From Bilabrum cf. latius (taxonomy: Eukaryota > Bigyra: Bicosoecida > Bigyra > Bicosoecida), in NCBI GenBank assembly GCA_965178125.1, contig CBCXTV010000026.1:1-27219 (forward strand): a stretch of 27,219 nt of DNA, written 5' to 3'. Below, piece after piece: positions 8,287 through 16,424 of the stretch. The translations under genes and the position numbers were made by a program. The stretch's first letter is position 1. Every line of letters begins with the position of its first letter. Under the pieces are notes generated by a model. That model did no database searches. It saw only the letters and a list, made by a program, of their open reading frames with translations, and had not been told where the DNA came from.

Positions 8287-9333
8287 ATGATGTCTGAGGA
8301 GAAACCGTCCGAGAGCATTGCTGTTTCCTTGGGAGACGGCCGCAATCTTCGTGGGCGTCGAGGCGCCGGTGATATGGGAAACGAGGGCGGCATGTTGGCG
8401 CGCGAGGTCGACGCCCCGGCGGAGCACGCCGGCGCGGCGGCAAGCGTCGATGATTCGGGCGGCCCCCACATCGAGAGCGGCGGCGCGGAGGCGGCGTCCA
8501 CGGGGATGCTCGGAGAGGAGAGCGGCAAGGCAGCGCCGAAGGAGGACGCCGAAGACGACGGCGGCAAGAAGACGGAGGAGGAGGATGCTCGCGGCGGTGG
8601 ACGTGCTGTGGTGCCCGGAGGTAATGACGACGTATGGACCGACGCAGCCGCTTGGAAGGCGGGTGGCGGCGTGGCAGAGGCATTGTCATCGCAGCGTGTG
8701 AATCTTGCGCACACTGCCGGGGCGGTCTCTGGCGCTGATAGCTGGGATCTATGGGAGACCCCTGCGAAGTCGTCATGGGGGGAGACGTACGTGCCGCGGC
8801 AGGTCGCGCCGGAGCCGGCGGAGGAGGCGACATGGACTTGCAACGCGTGCCAGTGCTGCAAGCCCCGGTCGGCGTACTTCAAGAAGTGGAAGGACTGGAT
8901 CCAACCAGTTTGCCGGGTGTGTTGCGACAAGTTCGACAACGCGACGCCGTGGTGGGTGTGGTGCAAGAACTGCAAAAACGAGTATCCGGCGTACCGATTT
9001 CCCCAGATCCGCCGGAAGAAGGAGAACCTGCGCTATTTCTTCCCTGAGGACTGGTGCGCGAAGTGCCTGGTTGCGCGTGGCTGGAGTCTCCATGATGTCC
9101 GTTCCTCTGCGGGTGAAGCGAAGCGTTGGGTGCCAAAAGCTGGCGCGAATACCGGTGACGGCGACAACGACGCTCGTGCTCCCGCACGCGACGAGCCTCC
9201 TGCAGGAGGCGCCGCCTCCTGCAGCAACGCCGTGCGTCAGAGTCCTTCGCGTGACGAGGCCTTGGATGACATCAAGCGGGCCATGGAGCTTCTCCAGAAT
9301 GCGGAAAGGTTCCTCCTCACGATGCCAGCGTGA
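8287..9333 (+). CDS. CxxC zinc-binding-type protein 2
   Basis: 348 codons from ATG 8287 (the next codon is also ATG), opening MMSEEKPSESIAVS; the upstream open frame is rejected as repetitive leader. Residues 20-150 are Gly/Ala/Glu-rich, low-complexity and acidic. From about residue 180 there are two adjacent cysteine modules: CNAC-CC, then CRVCC; and CKNC, then CAKC, each with aromatic/basic residues between the knuckles (SAYFKKWKDW; YPAYRFPQIRRKKENLRYFF). This spacing resembles Stc1-type zinc ribbons, a resemblance only. The tail is helical (RAMELLQNAERFLLT). The locus is the main donor to the mosaic: its 5' part is copied without visible change at 18160-18851, and a diverged, frameshifted C-terminal copy is at 19343-20000. 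It has no enzyme motif; a nucleic-acid-binding role is inferred. Confidence 0.7.
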   Translation: MMSEEKPSESIAVSLGDGRNLRGRRGAGDMGNEGGMLAREVDAPAEHAGAAASVDDSGGPHIESGGAEAASTGMLGEESGKAAPKEDAEDDGGKKTEEEDARGGGRAVVPGGNDDVWTDAAAWKAGGGVAEALSSQRVNLAHTAGAVSGADSWDLWETPAKSSWGETYVPRQVAPEPAEEATWTCNACQCCKPRSAYFKKWKDWIQPVCRVCCDKFDNATPWWVWCKNCKNEYPAYRFPQIRRKKENLRYFFPEDWCAKCLVARGWSLHDVRSSAGEAKRWVPKAGANTGDGDNDARAPARDEPPAGGAASCSNAVRQSPSRDEALDDIKRAMELLQNAERFLLTMPA

Positions 9334-9914
9334 CGCGGGAGCTTCCCGAATGGGTCCGTCGTACTGTGAGGGCGCTCCGGAAGGAAGAGCGCGAGTGAGT
9401 CATCCTTGCGCCGAGGTGAGCGCGACGTCGGAGGAGCACGGTCGTTTGATTGGGAACGATATGGTCGGCAGCGTGTGAAAATCCGAGTTTCTCGTGCAGG
9501 ATTGGGCAGCTCTCTAGATATCTTGCCCGGGAAGGGTGTGATGCGGTGGGAGCGCTTCCGCCTCACGTGGCAGACGTCCACACTTCCTGGTTCCCCGGCA
9601 GGCTGTTTGGCGAGACGGAGTGGCAAAGCATCCGCCTGCTCATTCCTACTTTGTTACCTCGATTGTGAGCTCGGAGCTTGGGGCGGAGGATTCTGCGGGC
9701 AGCTCATGTGTGCCTAGAGTGTCATCCCGCGACCCTCTGACTTCTGTCCGTGGCTTTACCTCTTCGCGCAGGAAGATTCCTCATGAGGCAAGCCCGGTCC
9801 GAACTCGCGTGGGATGCCGTGCGCTGGTGCGGCTTCCACTCATCCCCGGGGTGGGGAGCGCTGGGTAAAGGATCGTCTGTCCCTGCAAGTTTCGATTCGG
9901 CGAGGTGCGGCAGC
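9334..9914. other. Intergenic stretch entering a tandem duplication
   Basis: No gene recognised. 9537 begins the first unit of a ~474-bp tandem duplication. The first ~35 bases (9334-9367) reappear at 21704-21737, next to the foldback. Confidence 0.5.
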
Positions 9915-10520
9915 ATGACGCGGACCGAGGTGAACTCCTTTGTCCGCGATAGGTCGCCGCGTCGCGCGGTGGCGACCCCACAGCGCCCAAATCCCATTCC
10001 AGAGAGGGGGTGTGATGCAGTGGGAGCCCTTCCGCCTCACGTGACAGACGTTCACACTTCCTGGTTCCCATAAGGTCTTCAGCACAGCGCATGCGAGGCA
10101 GGCTGTTCGGCGAGACGTAGTGGCATCGCCCCCGCCTGCTCATTCCTACTTTGTTACCTCGATTGTCAGCTTGGGGCTCGGGGGCGGCGGATTCAGCGGG
10201 CAGCTCATGTATGCTGGAGTGTCATCCCGCGACCTCTGACTTCTGTCCGTGGCTTTACCTCTTCGCGCAGGAAGATTCCTCATGAGGCAAGCCCGGTGCG
10301 AACTCCTGTGGGATGCCGTGCGCTGGTTCGGATTCCACTCATGCCCGATGTGGGGAGCGCTAGGGTAAAGGATCGTCTGTCCCTGCAAGTTTCGATTCGG
10401 CTCGAGTCAATGTGAGGAAGGAGAGGTGCGGCAGCATGACGCGGAACGAGGTGACGTCCTTTGTCCGCGATAGGTCGCCGCGTCGCGCGGTGGCGACCCC
10501 GCAGCGCCCAAACCCCGCCC
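9537..10520 (+). repeat. Tandem duplication, ~474-bp period
   Basis: Unit 1 starts with TGTGATGC at 9537 and unit 2 with the same at 10011. They share TTCCGCCTCACGTG, CACACTTCCTGGTTCCC, GGCTTTACCTCTTCGCGCAG, GAAGATTCCTCATGAGGCAA and the start of the coiled-coil gene (ATGACGCGGA). Unit 2 carries small insertions, including about 30 bp after the CTGGTTCCC. The 3' edge falls inside the gene's N-terminal codons (about 10520). Confidence 0.85.
9915..10073 (+). pseudogene. Truncated duplicate of the N-terminus of the 10436 gene
   Basis: It opens MTRTEVNSFVRDRSPRRAV, matching MTRNEVTSFVRDRSPRRAV of the intact gene for about 30 codons. It then runs into the start of the next duplication unit and stops at 10073. 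It is a by-product of the 474-bp tandem duplication, though a short peptide cannot be excluded. Confidence 0.65.
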
Positions 10521-10960
10521 CGCCAGCGAGTCCTCACTCGACAGCGGTGTCGAACCTGCAGCAGCGCTTCGAGAACATGCAGCAGCGTGCGGAAAGCTTG
10601 AGCGCTCAGCTGGAGTACGCCCAAAGTGTGATCAGGCTGCTCTCAGGCCTGTTGCGCGATGAGGCTCCTCGGTTCCATGCAGACTTTGATCCCGTGATTC
10701 GGCGTGCGATGTCTGGCGCAAGCGGCTCCGTTGCGGGTAGGTCTTTCCGTCTTGTGGACGGAGGCGTCATCCACGGACCTGACACAGCAGTCGCTGCTCC
10801 TCCGCGTCGTCTCATCGTTGAGGTGCGTACGGACTGGGAGATGACCGAGACTGCCTCAACTGTGCTGGATTCCTCAGGATCAGACGACATGGGTTCCGAG
10901 GACTCGCCGCCGCCGACCGTCGTCCTCCCCAGCGGCGCGGCGGGCGCCGGCGGTGCCTAG
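10436..10960 (+). CDS. Small coiled-coil protein
   Basis: 174 codons from ATG 10436 (MTRNEVTSFV). ATG 10412 is in frame, but only the 10436 start is conserved in the duplicated 5' copy at 9915. The N-terminus is basic (RDRSPRRAV), followed by Pro-rich sequence and then a Gln/Leu heptad-like helix at about residues 42-75 (LQQRFENMQQRAESLSAQL), probably a coiled coil for oligomerisation. The middle is basic, and the end is acidic and Ser/Gly/Ala-rich. No enzyme motif is present. The layout, basic head plus coiled coil plus acidic tail, could suit a packaging, adaptor or regulatory protein; this is speculation. It lies between the CxxC genes and the transposase on the same strand. Confidence 0.55.
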   Translation: MTRNEVTSFVRDRSPRRAVATPQRPNPAPPASPHSTAVSNLQQRFENMQQRAESLSAQLEYAQSVIRLLSGLLRDEAPRFHADFDPVIRRAMSGASGSVAGRSFRLVDGGVIHGPDTAVAAPPRRLIVEVRTDWEMTETASTVLDSSGSDDMGSEDSPPPTVVLPSGAAGAGGA

Positions 10961-11531
10961 TCCTCGGCAGCTCCTGCATCGGAGCCTCCTGTCGAGATTC
11001 GATCGCGCAACGTCGTTCCTTACATTGCTTGCCGTCGCATGTGCCGGGCGGTGGTGGGTGTGCGTGTTCGCCGAAAGTTCCCGGCCTCGTCTTCCTCAGG
11101 AGAGCTCCTCGACCCGAAATTGGCAGCTCAGCGCTGCCGTGGCCGATACAGTACCCGTGCACGGCCAGTTGGCAGCTACGCGCTGCCGTTGCCAATGTCG
11201 TCCGCACGAGAGCAGAGTGGCAGCTCAGCGCAGGCGAGAAACCGCGCTCGCAATGCTGCGCGGTGTATTCAATGCTGTGCACGTGTCTATCCCTCTCCCT
11301 GGTTTTGTCTCGCTTGCGCCAGTGTGACCGCAGCAGAGCGGGTGCTTCCCGCGCGTCTTCAGCTTTGAGCACTCCTCCAGCGACAGGAAGGCATTCGCTT
11401 GCTCTCGCTCCCCGCCTGCGTCCTATCCCTCCCGGGTATCTTCAGAGGCCACAGGCAGTGCGAAGCTTGGCAGCGGGTCCGTCCGCGTCGTTTCGGCTGT
11501 GAGCGATCTTCTGCCCGGTTCCTCACGCGTC
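10961..11531. other. Leader region of the transposase gene
   Basis: No gene supported. It holds three spaced GGCAGC motifs, two of them small hairpins. Overlapping open frames (11029-11502 and others) have no recognisable content. Confidence 0.5.
11121..11234 (+). repeat. Three spaced GGCAGC-hairpin motifs before the transposase
   Basis: GGCAGCTCAGCGCTGCC (11122-11138) and GGCAGCTACGCGCTGCC (11171-11187) each form a 6-bp stem with a 5-nt loop; a third, GGCAGCTCAGCGC, starts at 11219. Spacing is 49 and 48 bp. They could be binding sites for the downstream transposase or a regulator; this is inference. Confidence 0.5.
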
Positions 11532-13136
11532 ATGATGTCCTCTGCTTCGGTGCCGGATCAGCTCGCACGGATCAGTAAGGAGCTGAAGTGTCTCAGAGAC
11601 GCGAGACAACGGGCGCGCAATGGGCTGCGCCATCCGTGGTTGCGCGCCATGGAGGCACAGGTCGCTGAGGTTATTCGTCATCACCCCGGAGGTGGCGAGG
11701 CAGCTCTTCGAACCTATGTCTCTCGTCAGTTGCAGAGTCGACAGGTTTCCACGCGGACGGCTTCGCAGGAGGAGTTTCAAAGGCAGGTCGATGAGGAGGT
11801 CGCGCTCACCATGAGGCGCCCAGCTGAGGCGTGGCAGCGAAATCCTCTTCGCTCATGTCATCGAGAGTCCGTGGCACGCGCGGAGACCTTTCTCGCCGAG
11901 GCTTCTGTCGTTGCTTGGATCGACCATGTGAACGAGCAGCGTGGGTGTGCTCCAACTGGGAGCATGGTTTTCGCCATGCTTGCGAGGATGGGCGTTCGCG
12001 CGGGGAAGGACTCGGCTCGACGGCAGTGGCTCCTGCGCTTCCGTCGTCGTTGGCGGCTTCGGCATGGCCGATTGAAGAAGCAGCCCCCGGTAACACTCGA
12101 TTACGTCAGACTCGCGTGTCGTGTCTTCTATCAGTGGATTGAATTCGCAGAAGCGCGAGTGCCCCGCAACCGCCGCCTCGTCTTTGTGAACTTCGATGAG
12201 TCCAGCGTGCCCTTTGCCTTTCCGGGAATGCGCGGGTACATCGCACCGAGGTCAGGAACGGAGCCCGCTTCGCTTGGTTCGCGCACGGAGCGCCTCGCCT
12301 CGAATAGCAATCGAGGATCGTACACCTTTCTGGGTTTCATTAGCGACTGCCCGGAAATCCAGCGACGACTCCCGCGTATACTCATCGGGAAGCACACGCG
12401 GCTGAGCAAGCGCTTGATGCGTGGGGCGTCGAACCAAATGGTGGACGGAATGGAAGTCTGGGCCCGAGAGAGCTCGTGGGTGACGCAGTCCCTCATGTTC
12501 GACATTCTGCGTCGGCTTTTCGCTTCTTGGATGGACATTCAGCATGAGATCTATCCAATAGTGATACTTGACTGCGCGCCCCAACACATTTCCACTGAGA
12601 TTGTGAACTTCGCACACGGCCTTGGCATGGATCTCGTGTTTATTCCTGGTCGACTCACCTTCTTGCTTCAGCCGTTGGACGTTCTCGTCTTTCAGCTTCT
12701 TAAGCGCGACCTTCGGGAGACGTGGATGCAGGAGCGCTCGCGTCATGAAGCGGGTCATGTCGATGTCTCTTGCCATCTCAGGGTTGTCGCTGAGTGCACG
12801 AAGAGAGTGCTCTCGTCTGGCTCGTGGCAAGGCGCTTTCGATATGACAGGCATTACCAGCGGCAGGCGCCGCTTGCATTCGACCCTACGGCGCTTGTTTG
12901 AGTGTGACATGGAGGACATCTCCAGCGATGCTCCGTCTGTCGACCAGCTCCGCTTCATCAGCAGTCCGCAGCAGCCTCTCCCGCACGATGCGCTCATCAA
13001 CAGGGCCCCAGTCGCGTCCGGACACGGGGTCGACGGAGGCGTCCACGGTGGTAACGCTCGCCGCGTGCCTCGTGGCCGCAGACTAAACGGATGGACCCCC
13101 CGCGATCGCGCTCACCCCTCGGCGGCCATGCCGTGA
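11532..13136 (+). CDS. Pogo-like DD35D transposase
   Basis: 534 codons from ATG 11532. The frame opens earlier at a GTG (11499), but the MMSSASV start is the first ATG. The N-terminal third holds a Tc5/CENP-B-like helix-turn-helix region ending in RRQWLLRFRRRWRLRHG (~158-174). The catalytic core is clear: VNFDES (Asp222), VILDCAPQH (Asp347) and FIPGRLTFLLQPLD (Asp383), giving a DD35D spacing, with the QPLD motif typical of the DDE_1/pogo-Tigger-jerky group. It would cut and paste DNA at terminal repeats. All three acidic residues are present, so it could be active or domesticated. I found no obvious terminal inverted repeats. Its stop lies 46 nt inside the next ORF if that starts at 13091. 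Only a 17-bp piece (12021-12037) is reused in the mosaic. Confidence 0.85.
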   Translation: MMSSASVPDQLARISKELKCLRDARQRARNGLRHPWLRAMEAQVAEVIRHHPGGGEAALRTYVSRQLQSRQVSTRTASQEEFQRQVDEEVALTMRRPAEAWQRNPLRSCHRESVARAETFLAEASVVAWIDHVNEQRGCAPTGSMVFAMLARMGVRAGKDSARRQWLLRFRRRWRLRHGRLKKQPPVTLDYVRLACRVFYQWIEFAEARVPRNRRLVFVNFDESSVPFAFPGMRGYIAPRSGTEPASLGSRTERLASNSNRGSYTFLGFISDCPEIQRRLPRILIGKHTRLSKRLMRGASNQMVDGMEVWARESSWVTQSLMFDILRRLFASWMDIQHEIYPIVILDCAPQHISTEIVNFAHGLGMDLVFIPGRLTFLLQPLDVLVFQLLKRDLRETWMQERSRHEAGHVDVSCHLRVVAECTKRVLSSGSWQGAFDMTGITSGRRRLHSTLRRLFECDMEDISSDAPSVDQLRFISSPQQPLPHDALINRAPVASGHGVDGGVHGGNARRVPRGRRLNGWTPRDRAHPSAAMP

Positions 13137-14155
13137 CCTCGACCACGACCATGTCAGGGGCGAACGCGACTTCGTCAACCTCGAGCACGACCATCCCAGC
13201 GGCGAACGCGGCTTCCTCGATGGGATCCCTGACCCCGACGAAGCTTCCCCGACCTCGGCCACGTGAACCTGCAGGCGCATTCTTGCCCGATGTGCCCGCG
13301 CAGGTGGCGGCCTGCACGGCGTGGGCGCCACCGTTTCGTCGACCAGACAGCTCAGCCACTCCGGCGACGCGCGAGGCGGCAACGTCCACGTGCATCAATC
13401 CGTGGACCGCTCTCTCCTGGTATCCGACACCACCGCAGCCGACGGACCCCCCTTCCGACAGGCCTCGCGAGGTACCGAACCCGAGCTCCCGGCAGCAGCG
13501 CAGGCGTCATGCTTGGGGCGGCACGTGGGTGTTCGACGACGCCATTACGCTCAGCGATTGCGGGTCGAGGGTGCAGATCGACGCGCCGCAGTCGAAGCTC
13601 TTGGCGATGGTCGTGCCCCGGAAGTCGGGCCAGTGGATTCCTCGTAGGCTGCGCTCGCGTACGATCTGGTATTTGGCTGGGGAGCAGTCGGCCGTGATCA
13701 CCAACCTCAAGTGCCAGGCCTGCAGTCGGGTCAAGCAGGCGGACAGCTTCAACCCGAAGAGCTTGCGTCGGGCTCAGTACTCGTTGCTGCATTCCCTGTG
13801 GCCCGGCTACATACGACGTACCGAGCGGTCTATTTGGTGCACGCAGTGTGCGGTGGAGGACCAGTTGATGCAGGGCAACTTTCCGGACGGCTACTGTTTC
13901 CGGATCCGCGCCACACTCGAAATTTGCCATCAAGATCGCGTCGCGGCCAGGCTGTTTGCAGTGCACGACAGTAACGCTCTCTTCGAGCAGATCCCGCTGA
14001 GCTCCCATGCGGCCATGGACGTGGCGGAGCAGTTGCGTCGATACTGGCAGGATGCCGTGTCCTCAGACGGCCAGAGCAACATCTTCCACAGCGACCACGT
14101 TTCGACAGACGACGACTCTGAGTTCGCACCGGGCGGACCGGAGAGCGTGCCGTGA
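13091..14155 (+). CDS. CxxC zinc-binding-type protein 3
   Basis: 354 codons from ATG 13091, or 334 from ATG 13151 (MSGANATSST), which would avoid the 46-nt overlap with the transposase. The first 140 residues are Pro/Ser/Thr/Arg-rich. A folded part starts about residue 150 (WVFDDAITLSDCGSRVQI) and includes one two-knuckle module: CQAC, basic/aromatic linker with a Phe (KQADSFNPKSLRRAQ), then CTQC. This is the same type as in the 6475 and 8287 proteins. The C-terminus is acidic (STDDDSEF). No enzyme motif is present. 13471-13631 is copied at 17999-18159, 13838-13878 at 20002-20042 and 13929-13955 at 20889-20915. It is the last gene before the right-hand hairpin repeat. Confidence 0.65.
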   Translation: MDPPRSRSPLGGHAVTSTTTMSGANATSSTSSTTIPAANAASSMGSLTPTKLPRPRPREPAGAFLPDVPAQVAACTAWAPPFRRPDSSATPATREAATSTCINPWTALSWYPTPPQPTDPPSDRPREVPNPSSRQQRRRHAWGGTWVFDDAITLSDCGSRVQIDAPQSKLLAMVVPRKSGQWIPRRLRSRTIWYLAGEQSAVITNLKCQACSRVKQADSFNPKSLRRAQYSLLHSLWPGYIRRTERSIWCTQCAVEDQLMQGNFPDGYCFRIRATLEICHQDRVAARLFAVHDSNALFEQIPLSSHAAMDVAEQLRRYWQDAVSSDGQSNIFHSDHVSTDDDSEFAPGGPESVP

Positions 14156-14410
14156 GGGACCGCAGCGACAGTATCGTCGCTTAGGTGAGGAGCGGGTGCC
14201 AATGCTCTTTTGAAAATGGTGCGTCGTACGTACGGCAGGAGCCGTCGGTGGGAGCGGGGCGGATCCTGCGGGAAGTCGTGGAGACTGAGGGCAGAGACTC
14301 TCGGGTCGGTCAGGGTCTCATGTAACGTGCTGTTCACCGCAGAGGTATGTGCGGATCTCGGTGGATCTCTCGAGGACATGGGTGGCATACCGTTGTGCAT
14401 CCGTTCCCCG

Positions 14411-14546
14411 GGGGGGGCGGTCGCAGAAGAGTGCACACGAAAACAAGAGGAAAGGAGACCAACCCCCCAAACCCACGTAGTGCGATCCTGGGGGGTACCC
14501 TATAAGGTACTAAGAATCCTTCTCCCGAAAATCGCACTACCTCGGG
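14411..14546 (+). repeat. Right copy of the hairpin repeat
   Basis: Same orientation as 2969-3099. It carries AACC extra before the CCCCAAACCCACGTAG segment. It closes the 11.4-kb core on its 3' side. Confidence 0.85.
14477..14540 (+). promoter_or_regulatory. Hairpin, candidate Rep origin or element end (right copy)
   Basis: 64 nt, with four differences from the left copy. The 9-bp outer stem (GTAGTGCGA / TCGCACTAC) and the inner AAGG-TACTAAGAAT-CCTT are unchanged; the middle stem is weakened by one mismatch and one G-T pair. No GAGCACTAC iterons follow it, so if iterons are required this copy is a terminus rather than a full origin. Confidence 0.55.
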
Positions 14547-14920
14547 CCACAACGTCTTGGTGGATTCCTCGAGGACATGGGTGGCATACCGTTGTGCATC
14601 CGTTCCCCGTCGCTCCCTAACGTCTTCAGTGGCAGGTTCGGAAAAGACACCTCCGTAGGCACGCGACAAGTCCCGGTGAAGCGGGCTCGCACCGCGCTGG
14701 GCGGGAGATCGTGAGCGCTTAGAGGACCGGAGCTCTCGGGCGGGTGCGTGTCTCGACAAACTCCCTCTTGACCACGGGCGGGGAACGTGTAGGGCGGAAG
14801 CTAAAGACACCGTAAGTAGCGGAGGGCTAACATTCCGTCCTTCGGTGAGAGCCAAAAGTTCGAGTCTGCGAGAGACTATTATACGAAGTTCTCCCCTCCT
14901 CATACGTGCGCATAGCCTCC

Positions 14921-15130
14921 TCACGCGGTAGCGCGAGCGCGGGACCCGGACCTGTCCCTGATGGGCGTGAATCTGAACCCGGCGTACTCTCCTAGTCTGT
15001 CACTTCCACGACCTTGTTGTCGCGGAACCACTTGCATGGAGAGGAACCTGTCGTTCAAGCGGGTGCAGCCGGACGCGCAGGTGTAGTGCATCGCCTTGCA
15101 TATGTGCACGGCCAAGTAGATGCCGGAACC
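14921..15130 (-). pseudogene. Minus-strand coding remnant A (SGI..A...C.AM.Y family)
   Basis: Read on the minus strand, the sequence gives SGIYLAVHICKAMHY, then a Cys/Gly segment, and a second frame continuing CKWFRDNKVVEVTD to a stop, as if a frameshift lay between. The first part pairs with SGIHCAMQFCRAMQY at 15938-15986, with mostly third-base changes at the conserved codons. The family is not recognised. Confidence 0.3.
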
Positions 15131-15527
15131 GTAGAGGTATCACACTTCCCGCGGAGCTTGGGTGGGTCTTTCGCTGCTGTCGTCTGCTCCAGAAGGTTTG
15201 CGCCAAAAACCGGAAAACTTCTAAGACAGAGGTGGGATGCCAGGAGCTCACGGTCCTGCCGGATTGGGGAGGTCCATGCCCACGCGAGCCGGGTACGCGT
15301 CCGAATCAACGCAGAGAGCAGGCACGCTGACGGCGCCAAGGACGCTCGTGGTCAGGCACACTCAACGCGGAAACCAAGAGAACTTGTGCGTTTCGCGTTC
15401 CCGAAGCCTGCCAACGAGGTGGTGCTTGGCGAAATGTGGTGGGTGGCGAAGATGTGGTACTTCGCCGTGCCTTTCTCTATGACGGCAAAGCGTGCACTCG
15501 CCATCGCGCTCGGACGCCACAGGAAGA
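15131..15527. other. No gene recognised
   Basis: Open frames exist on both strands (for example 15014-15625 on +), but none shows a motif or a repeat-supported frame. Confidence 0.4.
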
Positions 15528-15671
15528 GATCCCAGCACGCAGCTCCGCCGCCTCATCCAGGAGTAAGGCGAAGTCGAATCGTGAATAGCGCTTCGCACCT
15601 TCACAGAGCCGAGGATCACAGATAGGCCCCGCCTCACAGAACCCAGCGCCATAGGGCAGAGCGTGAAGTAC
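15528..15671 (+). repeat. Copy 2 of the dispersed repeat from 2551-2695
   Basis: This is the degraded end of the coiled-coil gene at 2138 plus flank, with several small indels and no preserved frame. Confidence 0.7.
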
Positions 15672-15849
15672 CTGGCCGCTTGGCTTGGCCGGACCCCCGC
15701 CCGCCCTCCGCCGGCAGCTCCTCCCGTCCGTCCCTATGGAGGCAGATCCGCGTACCCATGCTGCGGCGGGATCCTGACACAATCCGTTCCTCTTAGTGTG
15801 TGGCCGTGGGGCATGAGTAGAGCAGCATCGGGCCCTCACCAGCCGTGGA

Positions 15850-16044
15850 ACGGAAGCAGCTCTCCGTGCGGCAGCTGTGCGATGCACAGACCTCTTCCCA
15901 AAGATACGGATCCATTTTGCCGTCTTCCCGCGCATACTGCATCGCTCTGCAAAACTGCATTGCGCAGTGGATCCCGGAGCGTCGACTGCCAATAGCAGGC
16001 GGCCTCGCAAGGCCTTCATGGACGCAGGATTTGGGCTTCTTCAT
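15850..16044 (-). pseudogene. Minus-strand coding remnant B (SGI..A...C.AM.Y family)
   Basis: The minus-strand frame contains SGIHCAMQFCRAMQYARED and several further Cys residues (EEVCASHSC). It resembles remnant A over about 16 residues. It is short, without a clear start, and function is unknown. Confidence 0.3.
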
Positions 16045-16195
16045 CGTAAATTTGGGGTCTGCTCAGCGCGCGAAAATTTCATCGGGTCCGTTGCGTCCGG
16101 GAAAAAGGAACGATCACTGACGCCCAGCTCGTCCATACCATTACCAGGCGCGGCGGGTTGGAGCATTCGTCCTCTTTGCGCCACAAACCGTGCGA

Positions 16196-16420
16196 GCCGG
16201 ACAGCAGGCCGAATGTCGTGTACGGCTCCGGTTGGGCAGCGAAAGCCCAGGAGCGCCGCGCCTTCGAGCTCCATTATTGTCAGATGCCCAAAGTTGGTGC
16301 GCTGCTTTGCAACACCAACTACCGAGCCGTACGGGATTTCGTCGGCAATGGTAAGTTCGTGCACGAATTGTTCCAACGCTTCAAAATGGATCCGGACGTC
16401 GCGAGAAGGGAACTCGTCGC
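16196..16420 (+). pseudogene. Diverged Rep fragment
   Basis: This aligns to Rep 5220-5446 in the same frame. It keeps the candidate tyrosine region (ELHYCQMPKVGALL, with one codon lost: HY instead of HYY) and NGKFVHELFQRFKMDPDV. Amino-acid changes such as CATNYRAG to CNTNYRAV show it derives from a different, older Rep copy than the mosaic pieces. It has no nuclease HUH motif and no helicase. Confidence 0.75.
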
Positions 16421-16424
16421 TTGC

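Larger units (their letters stand above)
14360..14609 (+). repeat. 51-bp direct repeats flanking the right hairpin unit
   Basis: 14360-14410 and 14559-14609 are 51-bp direct copies with two mismatches (GATCTCTCGAG versus GATTCCTCGAG), both ending GCATCCGTTCCCCG. Between them lie 148 bp containing the hairpin repeat, so the hairpin unit looks inserted into, or amplified with, this flank. Confidence 0.85.
14156..14920. other. Non-coding region with the right hairpin repeat
   Basis: No gene supported. It contains the 51-bp direct repeats, the second hairpin repeat and about 300 bp of unassigned sequence after it. Confidence 0.55.

Noticed and set aside
7656-8975. 439-codon minus-strand open frame, and its counterparts at 18079-19167 and 18285-19289
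   Set aside because: They lie antisense over CxxC-2 and its copy, are Ser/Pro/Arg-rich without motifs, and are open because of GC bias; the + strand frame has the conserved cysteines.
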